Shown: one piece after another, positions 53,426 through 63,600 of the stretch
Numbering within the stretch: position 1 is the stretch's first letter
How the letters are laid out: each line of letters starts with the position of its first letter
Assembly (NCBI GenBank): GCA_910576855.1
Contig: CAJTJP010000018.1
Location: 1 to 64,000, forward strand
Reading direction: 5' to 3'
From: Erysipelotrichales bacterium
Lineage (GTDB): Bacteria > Bacillota_I > Bacilli_A > Erysipelotrichales > Erysipelotrichaceae
Length of the DNA: 64,000 bases
Notes under the pieces: model-generated
What the model saw: only the letters and a program-made list of their open reading frames with translations
What the model was told of the DNA's origin: nothing
Databases searched by the model: none
Position numbers and translations under genes: made by a program

Positions 53426-56400
53426 TTACATTGATGAGTCTTTCTCATCCTTTTTATACTTGTATGTGAGAAATAATAATAAGCTGAGAGATAAAAGAGT
53501 GATACTCATATTATACACAATATTTATACTGTCACCTGTATTCGCTCCGCCCATGCTTGTGATAGGATTGTAATTTCCCTTAACTGATGAATCGTCCTCT
53601 TTAACCGGCTTATCAAAGCTCATTGTATCATACGGCAAATCTCCGTCGATATTTTTATTCGGCTTCCATTCGGTGATTTCAATTATGTTTTCATCAGGCT
53701 TGCCATCCCCATCGGTATCTACGTTCACATCAGGAATTCCGTCGCCGTCACTGTCTATATCAATGTCGGGAATACCATCACCGTTTAAGTCAATGTTGAT
53801 ATCCGCTTTACCGTCTTTGTCTAAATCAATATTGAGATCAGGTCGTCCGTCTCCGTCTGAATCGATATTTATTTCAGGCTTGATGTCGTTCTTACCAACG
53901 CTGTCATACGTAAATTTATTGGATTCATAATCCTTCTTTGGCTTCCATTCATGAATTTCTGCGATATTGATGCTTGGGGTTTCACTGTCCTTGGACATAT
54001 TGATATGTGGTTTGAAATCTCCCTTATTATCGATGTTGATATTCGGGATTCCATCACCATCCGTATCCACGTTGACTACTGCTTTCACGCCTGTGCCGGT
54101 GCAGTATTCCTCAAGGATTCCGTTATCGATATCCGCCTTGACACATTTCGTTGGCTTCCAATCTGTTTTCTTTAATATGACTAGATTAAGGTCAGGCTTA
54201 CCATCATGATCAGTATCAATATTCAAGTCAGGAATCCCATCTCCGTCACTGTCAATATTCAAATCAGGTATCTTATCATTGTTTCGATCTCCGTTGATTA
54301 CGATCCATTTTGTTTCATCATTTGGATCTTTCCATTTGATGTTTAAATCAGGACAGCCATCTCCGTCAGGATCGTTGAAATCAGGTTTACCGTCACCATC
54401 TACATCTACATCGATTTTCTTTAACTCCACCTCATGACAGCTTTCGGTATTCGTATTACCTGCGTTATCGGTTGGTATTACACATACCCTGTAGGTTCCG
54501 CTCAGTTCACTGATTGTGATGCTTGCCTTTTCATTGGTTACTGTCAAGGTTCCTTCCTTGATTAATTCATCTGTAGCTCTCGCTTGTTTCTCTACTTTAT
54601 ATACCCTATAAGCGATTTCTTTTGTACCGCTTACCTTTAAGTCATCCTTTTTGTCACTTGTCGTTATCTCAAATGAGGTACCCGGTTTAAAGAAGATTCC
54701 GCCGCTGATCTTATTAATAATATCCTGTAGCTTATTATTTGAATCCTTCGCCTTGATTCCTTTTACCTTTGGAGCTGTCTTATCAATCTTGATGATTTCC
54801 TGTTTCTCTTTTGTGATCGCTCCACTGTTCTTTTTCATCCAAAAGCTTTGGTTTGTTTCTCCTTCTTTTGTCACTGTTACTTGGTTTGGCTTCCATGTGC
54901 TTTGATCTAACGACATGTTGATATACTCATTATGATCGCTGATGATATTGACATTCTGATTTGTCCATCCGCCTGTGTATAAGGTATTGTTCCCGTCATC
55001 TAATTCTAAATGATACCAATCATCTTCAATAGTTTCCTCATTGATTGTCAGTGTTCCTTCTTTAAAGCTAAAGCTGTAGTTTGGATAAGTCCTATTTAAT
55101 GTATTATTGTCTCCCTTGATTGGATAAGCTCCTGCATTACTGTCTGTTTTTGCGGTTGTACTTAGCTTGATATCATTTTCCTGTATTACATCTTGTACTC
55201 CGTTCCATGATACTAAATCACTTCTGAAGTCCTGATATGTTAAGCTTGGATTTTGTTCTCCCTTTAGCTTTTCCTTATCATCAATCATGATTTCAATCGG
55301 CTTAGGCAATACCGTTACCTGTACCTTTTTACTTAGCGGTGCTTCTCCGTTCGCTGTTCTTGTCACCGTTACGGTTGTTTTGTTTGTACCGCTTGCCTTC
55401 AGCGCATCAAACTGTGCACTGTTTCCGCTTACCGTTGGACTTGAGATAAACGTTGTTTTATCAACCTCGAATGTGTATTGTACATTCGTACTGTCTGCAT
55501 CAAACTGCGTGCTTCGTATTGTGAAGTGGTCGCCGTAAATGATTTGCCCCGGACTTGTGATTGCCAACATACTTTCATCAGGCCCCATAATATGCAATAT
55601 ACCTTCTGTTTCCGCAAGCTTATAATTTCGATTCATCGGTTTCGTCGCATGGATTTTGATGTCCTTGCCTTCTTCGCCGCTGTAGTTATAATCAATCGTT
55701 TTATTGTCGTTTGTCCACGCAATCGTATGATCCTCATTACTGTCAATTTCTATGAGTACATCACCATCGGTATCCGTTACTCCGTCTACCTCTGTGATAG
55801 GCACTACTTGTCCTTTACCGCTCACCACATAGATTGGATTCTCCGCAAAGGCTATTGTTCTTGTACCTTTATCGATATTAATCGGAAGCTCGATTGTTTT
55901 ATCCTCATAATTTCCTGTAGGGTCATGACTTGTTGCTTGAACGATAACCTTGCCTGTTTGTGCGGTTTGTGTGGCATTTAGTATTGTGACAAGTCCGCTT
56001 GCATCTACTGATATCACATCGGTTGGTGCTCCTGCCTTTAATTGATATGTTACATTAGTTCCTGTAGGATTACCTGCCGTATAGAGCTGAAAGGTTTTGT
56101 TTGGAGCATACTCCTCTGTTTTAGCCGAATAATTATTACCGCTTTTTGGAAGTTCATTTCCTGCGCTGTCCGTATAGATAAAGTTCTGTGCTCCGGCTGT
56201 TACCGTAAAGGTAAGCTCAGCACTCGCATTTGCCTGTCCGCTTGCGCCCTGTTTTTCTGCGACAATCGTAACTGTTCCTACACCGTGAATCGTAACCGCT
56301 CCGCTGTTCGAATTGACTTCTATGACATTTGTACTTCCATCTTTGATTTTATAAGTAACAGGATTCGTATTCGTACTACCCTTGACTGTCGCATATACCG

Positions 56401-58636
56401 TCACACTCTTATCTGTCACCTTTGCGCTTTTCGTATTGATGATCGTACTTGAGGTACTGTTTTCATAAAACTTCAGATTCTCTGCCGCTGACATTCCGAC
56501 AGTAATCGTCACTGGTATTTCCTTGGTACTCCAGTTATCCGATACTGTTACGGTGATCGTATAGGTTTTGATTCCCAGATTCGCCATCGTTTTGATAACT
56601 CCTGTATTCGCATCGACACTAAAGAAATTCGCATCTCCTTCTCCTGCCTTTAGTCCGTATCTGTACGTTGTATTACTGCCGCCGATCGTATCCGGAGTTC
56701 CCAAGCTTCCTTTAATCGTACCGATGATTCCATTCACTTTAATATTAGAATCAGAAGTAGTGAAAGTCGGCGTTTGTGTACTCGATGAATTGGCATGAGG
56801 TGTAACACTTCCGTCTACCCCTCGATAAATAATGATTTCCTTTTCTGCCGAAGCAGGATTATAGTTATCTAACCCGGTACTTGGATCATCATCAATCGTT
56901 GCCTTTATCTTGACCTTACCATACGCATTATTTCCTGCATAAGTGATCACTCCTGTATCGGGATCAATCGTAATCAAAGAAATATCTCCGCCGCTCACAC
57001 TGTACGTTACCTTAGTACCTGTTGTTGGATTACCTGTCGCTGTTTCATTCCACGATGTTTTTGCTTCATCGATTGACTTCTTTGTCTCATTCGCATCATC
57101 AAACGCAATGCTTAAATCGGTTTTTTCCACCACAAAGGATGTACAAGCCTTTGTTTTTCCCTCGACCTGTGTTTGTGGATACCCATAGATATCTGAGGAA
57201 ATTATACAGAATCTATATTCTCCCGCCTTTAAGCCCCCGCCTATTAAATCCGGTGCATTTTGTTTGATTTTCACATCTAATGAGGTAGCTTCGGACGCAT
57301 TCTCAGAATTTAATCCGCTGATTTCAAAGTTCTGATACGTGTGATCTCCGTCAGCTTCTATTGCATAGGTAATCGGAATCGCACCAATCGGATTCAATGT
57401 GATCTTTCCTATCGTATCTCCGCCGTTTACATTTTTAGAATACTCATAATCTACACCGCTGCTTGCCCCGCTTGCCGGCTGTTTTGTATACGCAATCTGA
57501 TGCGGAACAGCGATTGAGAAATCCACTTTATCAGAAAGCGGTGAACAATCTGTAGGAATTACACTTGTTTCATTGTATGCCTCATTCACAATAGCGAATT
57601 TATAATCACCCTCAGGGATATCAGTTAAATCAGCCACATAATCCCCTGTACCCTTAGCCGGCTCTAACGGCTTATAATACAAAAAGTTATCATTTTCATC
57701 AAATACAAGCAATGAAACCGTATATGGATTTCCGTCTGCATCACTGCCTGCATTAGCACTGCCCTTTATCGTCACAGTCGTATTCGCCGTGGTAGAGGTG
57801 ATCTTAGTTCCTTTGAAGTTGACAATTTCAGTAATCGAAGCATTCATACTGTCGTTTTTTAATCTCAGCTTCATTCTTTCATGTTTGTCCTTATTTACTG
57901 AAGCAATATTACCTGCTTGTTCGGGTTGAGAAACAGCGAACACAATCAAATCCTTTTTCACCAATATCCCCGGCTGTACACCGCGCTTGGAATCTTTGGC
58001 TGCATCGGCACCGAGCTTATAATTCGAAGTAACCATACCGGGGCCGTAAATATTACTGTCATATAAATTTGCCCCAAACCACGTGTCAGGGATAAAAAAC
58101 GGCTCAAGATTAATCGATGTTGCCATATTACGCCCTGTCACTCCCAAATCTCCGCAATACATATAATAAAATGTCGTTCCGATAAAATAAGGCTGTTCAT
58201 CACCCGGGATTTTATTTAAATCGCTGATTACAGAGTTAGTACCCAGCGTCATCCTGTCCGTATATTGATTCAACAGCTTATCTGCATCTCTTTGGTCGAT
58301 TGCTTCATTCAAGCTTTTTACATAATCTCGATAGTTTGATTGAGAAGCATAAGGATTACCGTATTTTTCTGTCCATGTGATGCTTCCGATCGCCACATCG
58401 GATAACGCCAATATACCTCGATCACTGTCATTAGAAACCGTTTGAAAAGGATACGTATTGGTAAAGATATAGAACTTATCTCGGCTTTGTAAGTCACCGA
58501 CCCTTCCTGAAATTTCACCTCCGCTTGTATAAGCCGTTTGACTGGCACTTAAACTTTTATTAAAAAGACTCGCTCCTGTTAATACTGCTGTTATTGACAG
58601 GAAGCCTATAACTGTTGTTAGAATTTTCTTTATCAT
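53426..58636 (-). CDS. Giant surface protein D (1736 aa)
   Basis: The start MIKKILTTVIGFL has AAAGGGG upstream; an open stretch of 21 more codons runs into the conserved leader and is unlikely to be translated. The head (about 35-400) is unique and starts TAYTSGGEISGRVGDLQSRD. The stalk has the same domain order as A and B, but is more diverged in sequence (for example TIGKITLNPIGAIPITYAIE, and PVSG-type substitutions throughout). It retains the acidic DxDGDGxPDxN array and the ITSMGGANTGD tail, ending KYKKDEKDSSM. It seems the oldest or least homogenised member. Confidence 0.9.
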   Translation of the reverse strand: MIKKILTTVIGFLSITAVLTGASLFNKSLSASQTAYTSGGEISGRVGDLQSRDKFYIFTNTYPFQTVSNDSDRGILALSDVAIGSITWTEKYGNPYASQSNYRDYVKSLNEAIDQRDADKLLNQYTDRMTLGTNSVISDLNKIPGDEQPYFIGTTFYYMYCGDLGVTGRNMATSINLEPFFIPDTWFGANLYDSNIYGPGMVTSNYKLGADAAKDSKRGVQPGILVKKDLIVFAVSQPEQAGNIASVNKDKHERMKLRLKNDSMNASITEIVNFKGTKITSTTANTTVTIKGSANAGSDADGNPYTVSLLVFDENDNFLYYKPLEPAKGTGDYVADLTDIPEGDYKFAIVNEAYNETSVIPTDCSPLSDKVDFSIAVPHQIAYTKQPASGASSGVDYEYSKNVNGGDTIGKITLNPIGAIPITYAIEADGDHTYQNFEISGLNSENASEATSLDVKIKQNAPDLIGGGLKAGEYRFCIISSDIYGYPQTQVEGKTKACTSFVVEKTDLSIAFDDANETKKSIDEAKTSWNETATGNPTTGTKVTYSVSGGDISLITIDPDTGVITYAGNNAYGKVKIKATIDDDPSTGLDNYNPASAEKEIIIYRGVDGSVTPHANSSSTQTPTFTTSDSNIKVNGIIGTIKGSLGTPDTIGGSNTTYRYGLKAGEGDANFFSVDANTGVIKTMANLGIKTYTITVTVSDNWSTKEIPVTITVGMSAAENLKFYENSTSSTIINTKSAKVTDKSVTVYATVKGSTNTNPVTYKIKDGSTNVIEVNSNSGAVTIHGVGTVTIVAEKQGASGQANASAELTFTVTAGAQNFIYTDSAGNELPKSGNNYSAKTEEYAPNKTFQLYTAGNPTGTNVTYQLKAGAPTDVISVDASGLVTILNATQTAQTGKVIVQATSHDPTGNYEDKTIELPINIDKGTRTIAFAENPIYVVSGKGQVVPITEVDGVTDTDGDVLIEIDSNEDHTIAWTNDNKTIDYNYSGEEGKDIKIHATKPMNRNYKLAETEGILHIMGPDESMLAITSPGQIIYGDHFTIRSTQFDADSTNVQYTFEVDKTTFISSPTVSGNSAQFDALKASGTNKTTVTVTRTANGEAPLSKKVQVTVLPKPIEIMIDDKEKLKGEQNPSLTYQDFRSDLVSWNGVQDVIQENDIKLSTTAKTDSNAGAYPIKGDNNTLNRTYPNYSFSFKEGTLTINEETIEDDWYHLELDDGNNTLYTGGWTNQNVNIISDHNEYINMSLDQSTWKPNQVTVTKEGETNQSFWMKKNSGAITKEKQEIIKIDKTAPKVKGIKAKDSNNKLQDIINKISGGIFFKPGTSFEITTSDKKDDLKVSGTKEIAYRVYKVEKQARATDELIKEGTLTVTNEKASITISELSGTYRVCVIPTDNAGNTNTESCHEVELKKIDVDVDGDGKPDFNDPDGDGCPDLNIKWKDPNDETKWIVINGDRNNDKIPDLNIDSDGDGIPDLNIDTDHDGKPDLNLVILKKTDWKPTKCVKADIDNGILEEYCTGTGVKAVVNVDTDGDGIPNINIDNKGDFKPHINMSKDSETPSINIAEIHEWKPKKDYESNKFTYDSVGKNDIKPEINIDSDGDGRPDLNIDLDKDGKADINIDLNGDGIPDIDIDSDGDGIPDVNVDTDGDGKPDENIIEITEWKPNKNIDGDLPYDTMSFDKPVKEDDSSVKGNYNPITSMGGANTGDSINIVYNMSITLLSLSLLLFLTYKYKKDEKDSSM

Positions 58637-58839
58637 AACCTTTACCCCTTTCTTTTGTCTATAAAGGTAGACTTTAAGAAATAGGGTAAAAAGAGTCAAA
58701 AATGTATGCTTTAAAAAGAAAAAACATATATTTCTGTACCAGAAATATATGTTTATAATTGTCTGATTTAAGAAATAAAAACATCATAAACTGTATGTTT
58801 CTTTTGTATTACGCATAAAACAGTAAAACTCATACTATA
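58637..58839 (-). promoter_or_regulatory. Conserved leader of surface protein D
   Basis: TATAGT (58834-58839) replaces TATAAT; first 26-nt element at 58750-58775; hairpin ACATATATTTC (58724-58734) with GAAATATATGT (58742-58752) followed by TTTTTTC; second element at 58656-58681. Leader order is kept although the coding part is more diverged. Confidence 0.8.
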
Positions 58840-58929
58840 GAGTGTGCTTGTATCGCATATGTTCGCACCGGATATAAATTTTATGCATTTTTATTATATC
58901 ATAACATTGATATCAAGTAATTCGTTGCT

Positions 58930-59010
58930 GTCTGTATTAATATCTAACTCAGGCTTGGTATCGCCTTACCTAAGCTGTTACAGCTGAATTTACCTGACTT
59001 ATAAAGTTAC
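58930..59010 (-). pseudogene. Decayed fragment of a further surface-protein paralogue
   Basis: On the minus strand this stretch aligns with the repeat region of the giant proteins. It reads YKSGKFSCNSLGK where the paralogues have YKSGKFSYDSIGK, and continues with a frame slip into the equivalent of KPEINIDTD, interrupted by TAG. Only about 80 bases remain. It lies between gene D's leader and the 148-residue gene, so a complete copy once stood here or was transferred by recombination. Confidence 0.7.
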
Positions 59011-59159
59011 GCAATCCATTGACAATGCTGACAAACGGTTCTAAAATATAATTATCAAAGATAAAGATATCACAGGCTGTGTATATCTTACTATTGATGA
59101 GTGGAAAGGAAATGATGATTATTATCAACAGGGTACATAATTATCATATGGGGATGATC

Positions 59160-59606
59160 ATGAAGAAAATTTGTTTATTTATTATATCTGTTTGCGTGCT
59201 TGTGTGTTTATTGTTATATATAAATAATGATAAAATAATACAATTTGATTCTTATGATGAAATGACTGTCAGAACTTTAGCGGATCCTAATAAGCCAGCT
59301 AAAATAAATGAAACAGAAATCATAAAACAATTTGAAGATATTATGAATCAAGCTGAATTAACAGAAGTCAATAATACTGATGAAAACGGATGGATTATAC
59401 TATGTAACATTTATAAGGATAATCAATTAAAAAATACCATTTCTATTCTTAATAATACAATTAGTTTTGATAAAATAACATATAAAAATAACACAACTCA
59501 TTTCGATACAAAGACTTATAAAATTGATAAAGATGATTATGAAAGAATCGTAGATTATTTAAAAGAAATCAATGAAGCGAATACATATGTTGAAAACACC
59601 GACTAA
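59160..59606 (+). CDS. Small secreted or membrane-anchored protein, 148 aa
   Basis: The start MKKICLFIISVCVLVCLLLY gives an N-terminal signal anchor; GGGG lies 6 bases upstream. Earlier ATGs in frame (59079, 59103, 59142, 59148) are possible but have weaker ribosome sites. The rest is A/T-rich and polar (N, D, K and I), with ILCNIYKDNQLKNTISILNN and YERIVDYLKEIN. No family is recognised. It is the only plus-strand gene in the surface-protein array and has much lower GC than its neighbours, which suggests recent acquisition. Confidence 0.7.
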   Translation: MKKICLFIISVCVLVCLLLYINNDKIIQFDSYDEMTVRTLADPNKPAKINETEIIKQFEDIMNQAELTEVNNTDENGWIILCNIYKDNQLKNTISILNNTISFDKITYKNNTTHFDTKTYKIDKDDYERIVDYLKEINEANTYVENTD

Positions 59607-59654
59607 AGCTTTACTGAATAATCATTAGTTTTACCCCTACAATAATTTAAATAT

Positions 59655-59694
59655 TCAAAAAAGAGAGCTTTCGAATTTGATTGCTCTCTTTTAA
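59655..59694 (+). terminator. Terminator after the 148-aa gene
   Basis: AAAAGAGAGC pairs with GCTCTCTTTT around a 14-base loop; T-rich sequence follows. The right arm is also part of a direct repeat. Confidence 0.75.
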
Positions 59695-59715
59695 GATTCG
59701 CCTGTAGGATTAAGT
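59683..59715. repeat. Direct repeat, left copy, flanking the zinc-finger gene
   Basis: The 33-base stretch GCTCTCTTTTAAG...GATTAAGT matches 60540-60572 in 30 of 33 positions. The two copies stand 857 bases apart and bracket the zinc-finger gene. Confidence 0.75.
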
Positions 59716-59727
59716 TAACAATTATTA

Positions 59728-60417
59728 CTAACATTTAGTTAATTCATTTACAATTTGCCGCCATTCTTCTCGTGATAAAACATTTTCATTAATTACTAAA
59801 CGCTCTGTAATATACCGATCGATGCCTTCCGTTTCAAAAGCTTCATTCAATTTTTCAAACGCATTTTGTAAAGACATTGTACTTCCTTGAAGTGCTCCGC
59901 AATGATGACAAGTGTTTGCGACATAAGAATATCCCGCTTTTTTACTGTACATTTTCTTTATATGGAAATAATCATTTTGCAATTTCTCATCTATTGTTTC
60001 CAGTACAGATAATCTTAGAATTGATAGTCCATCGATATTTATTAAATTAGGATCTATTGCACAAAAATCAAAATAAGGGAAATAGCTTATTATTTTTATG
60101 GGTTTATGACATTTCCAACACTCTGTTTCTAATTCATAGATTGCCATTCCGTTTTCCAGTAATATATCATATGTTAAATCAGCTATACTATTTGTACTTT
60201 TGCATTTAGGATAATTACTGCAACCATAGAATAATCCGAATTTTCCATCCCTTAATTTATACTTACCATCACATTTTTTACACTTAAAAAAATCTATAAA
60301 CCCATGATCATATGCATAATTATCAGGAGCCATCATATGCTTTAACAGACGTTCGAACTCAATAGGTCCATTTATTTCTTTTATTTGAATTTTTATCTTT
60401 TCGTGATCATTACTCAT
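59728..60417 (-). CDS. Protein with topoisomerase-type zinc finger and further CxxC pairs
   Basis: The 229-residue protein has a C4 zinc finger of the topoisomerase I C-terminal type (CKKCDGKYKLRDGKFGLFYG, followed by CSNYPKC). Two further pairs are ECWKCHKPI and CHHCGALQG. Such fingers bind single-stranded DNA or serve as general DNA-binding modules. The start MSNDHEK has GGGAGG 9 bases upstream; an ATG 9 bases earlier lies on the ribosome site. The gene is flanked by direct repeats and stands between surface paralogues D and E. Confidence 0.75.
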   Translation of the reverse strand: MSNDHEKIKIQIKEINGPIEFERLLKHMMAPDNYAYDHGFIDFFKCKKCDGKYKLRDGKFGLFYGCSNYPKCKSTNSIADLTYDILLENGMAIYELETECWKCHKPIKIISYFPYFDFCAIDPNLINIDGLSILRLSVLETIDEKLQNDYFHIKKMYSKKAGYSYVANTCHHCGALQGSTMSLQNAFEKLNEAFETEGIDRYITERLVINENVLSREEWRQIVNELTKC

Positions 60418-60539
60418 AACGCTCATCCTCCCTCTAAAATTATCATTATTCAATAATTTTACAAAGCTATTATACTACTAATGTATCAATAAATAAAGAA
60501 GCATTCAAACTCACAAAGTTTAAACACTTCTCTAATTAC

Positions 60540-60572
60540 GCTCTCTTTTAAGCTTCTCCTGTATGATTAAGT
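60540..60572. repeat. Direct repeat, right copy
   Basis: The match to 59683-59715 has three mismatches. It lies about 93 bases downstream of gene E and may derive from its terminator region. Confidence 0.75.
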
Positions 60573-60665
60573 CGTTAAACATTTAGGCTAGTAGACTGAG
60601 TGAATGGGATCAGAAAATGATTAAATAGATGATGGCATTGGAATGATTGATATTTCAATTGAAAG

Positions 60666-63600
60666 TTATTCACTTTTATGCTTGTATGAGATAAAGAATA
60701 TGAGGCTTAAGGATAATAGACTGATTCCCATATAAACCATGGTATTTGTATGATCGCCTGTGTTAGCTCCGCCCATGCTTGTGACCGGATTGTATTGGCC
60801 TTTGACTGATGGTTCCTTAGGTTCCTCTTTATCGGGAATCTTAAAATCCATCGTGTTATACGGTACATCTCCGTCGACGTTTTTATTCGGTTTCCATTCG
60901 ATGATTTCAATAATGTTTTCATCAGGCTTACCATCCCCATCCGTATCAACATTTACATCGGGAATACCGTCTCCGTCACTGTCAATGTCAATATCAGGAA
61001 TGCCATCTCCGTCAATGTCGATATTGATATCAGGTTCACCGTCTCCGTCTAAATCCACATTTACATCAGGCAACCCATCTCCGTCTGTATCAATATTTAT
61101 CTCAGGCTTGATGTCATCTTTCCCTACGCTGTCAAAGCCGAATTTACCTGACTTATAATCCTTTTTAGGCTTCCATTCATGGATTTCTACGATATTAACG
61201 CTTGGTGTTGTCCCATCCTTTGCGATATTGATATGCGGTTTGAAATCTCCCTTATTATCAATATTGATGTTAGGGATTCCGTCCCCATCCGTATCGACAT
61301 TGATTTTTGCCTTCACGCTTGTGCCTGTACAGTATTCCTCTAATATTCCGTTATCAATATCTTGTTTGACACACTTTGTCGGCTTCCAATCACTTTTCTT
61401 TAGAATCACTAGGTTCAAATCAGGCTGTCCGTCATTGTCTGTGTCGATGTTCAAGTCAGACTTGCCGTCCCCATCACTGTCGATATTTAAGTCCGGAATA
61501 CCGTCATTATTTCTGTCCCCGTTGATGACGATCCATTTGGTTTCATCATTTGGGTCTTTCCATTTGATGTTTAAATCAGGACAGCCATCACCATCAGGAT
61601 CATTGAAATCCGGTTTACCGTCTCCGTCTACATCCACATCGATTTTCTTTAGCTCTAACTCATGACAACTTTCGGTATTTGTGTTTCCTGCATTGTCGGT
61701 AGGTATTACGCATACCTTGTATTTTCCTACTGTTTCACTGATTGTAATGCTTGCCTTTTCACTTGTGACAGCTAGTGTTCCGGCCTTGATTGGTTCCTCG
61801 GCTCCGTCTACAATTTTATATACTTTATATTCGATTTCTTTTGTGCCGCTTACCTTTAAATTATCTTTGGAATCATCGGTCGTAATCTCAAACGCTGTTC
61901 CCGGCTTAAAGAAGATTCCGCCGCTTAGTTTATTGATGATATCTTGAAGTTTGTTGTTAGTATCCTTCGCCTTGATTCCTTTGACCTTCGGAGCTGTCTT
62001 ATCAATCTTGATGATTTCCTGTTTCTCTTTCGTGATCGCTCCACTGTTCTTTTTCATCCAAAAGCTTTGATTATTCTCACCTTCTTTTGTGACTGTTACT
62101 TGATTCGGCTTCCATGTGCTTTGATCTAACGATAGGTTACTATAATCACTGTGATCGCTGATGATGTTCACATCCTTATTTGTCCATCCGCCTGTATATA
62201 AGGTGTTGTTTCCGTCATCAAGCTCTAAATGATACCAATCATCCTCAACATTCTCCTCTGTTATCGTTAAGGTTCCCTCTTTGAATGTAAAGGTATAGTT
62301 TGGATAAGTCTTGTTTAATGTGTTACTGTCTCCCTTGATTGGATAAGCTCCTGCATTGCTGTTTGTTTTCGCTGTAGTACTCAGCTTGATATCATTTGCC
62401 TGTATCACATCTTGTACTCCGCTCCATGTGACTAGCTGTGATTTGAAGTCTTGATACGTTAGCGTAGGATTGGATTCTCCCTTCAGTTTTGCCTTATCAT
62501 CGATGATGATTTCGATTGGTTTAGGTAATACCTGTACCGTTATCGTTTTACTTAGCGGTACTTCTCCATCTGCTGTTCTTGTCACCTTGATTTGAATGCT
62601 TGTACTTCCGCTGTACTTCAACGCATCAAATTCCGCTTTGTTTCCCGTTACTGTCGGATTGGAGATGTAGGTCGTATTGTCTACCGCAAAGGTATACTGT
62701 ACATTCGTACTGCTTGAATCATCCTGCAGACTTCGAATTGTGAAATGATCGCCGTAGATGATTTTGCCCGGTCGATTGATCGCCAATGTATTCTCATTCG
62801 GACCCATGATGTGCATCATGCCGTCTGTTTCTACCTTGTTGTAGTTTCGATTGCCCGGCTTCTCTACATGCAGCGGGATATCTAACCCATTATTACCGCT
62901 GTAGCTGTAGTCGATATTCACTCCGTCATTCGTCCATGCGATCGATGTACTTATGCTTGAATCAATCGTGATATAGTAATTGGTATCATTTACTGTAACT
63001 CCCCCGGCATTACTTGAGATATCTTGTTCATTGATGACAGGCGCTACTGTTCCGTTTCCGCTTGTCGCATAGGTGATTCCTGCGAAGGATATCGTTTGAT
63101 TTGCCTTTGTGATATTAATCGGCAGTTCGATCGTTTTATCTGCGTAATTCCCGCTCGGATCATGACTCGTTGCTTCTACAATGACCTTGCCTATTTGACT
63201 TGGTGAAATACTCGCATTCAGTATTGTGACTAACCCTGTCGGACTTACCGATATCACATCGGTCGGACTTCCGTTTTTCAGTTTGTAGGTTACTGTAGAG
63301 CCTGTCGGATTCCCTGCCGTATATAATTGAATCGTTTTATTTGGTGCGTATACTTTACTGATCGCATTGTACTTGTTGCTTGTTTTAGGAAGCTCATTTC
63401 CTGCGCTGTCTGTATAGATGAAATTCTGTGTTCCCGCTGTGACTGTAAAGGTCAGCTCAGCAATTGCGTTTGCCTGTCCTGTGGCTCCATTTTTCTCTGC
63501 GACAATGATGACCGTTCCTACCCCATTGATCGTTATCGCTCCGCTGCTTGAATTCACTGTGATTACATTTGATGAACCATCCTTAATACGATAAGTGACA

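Noticed and set aside
58637-58699. Upstream extension of surface protein D by 21 codons
   Set aside because: It would place the conserved leader element within the coding region and put a charged segment before the signal peptide; the ribosome site favours 58636.
35359-61665. Long plus-strand ORFs rich in Ser, Pro and Gly (up to 156 codons) opposite the acidic repeats
   Set aside because: They are antisense shadows of the DxDGDGxPD repeats: GAC/GAT-GGN-GAY read backwards gives repeated SPS/ISG. None has a ribosome site and all recur in each paralogue.
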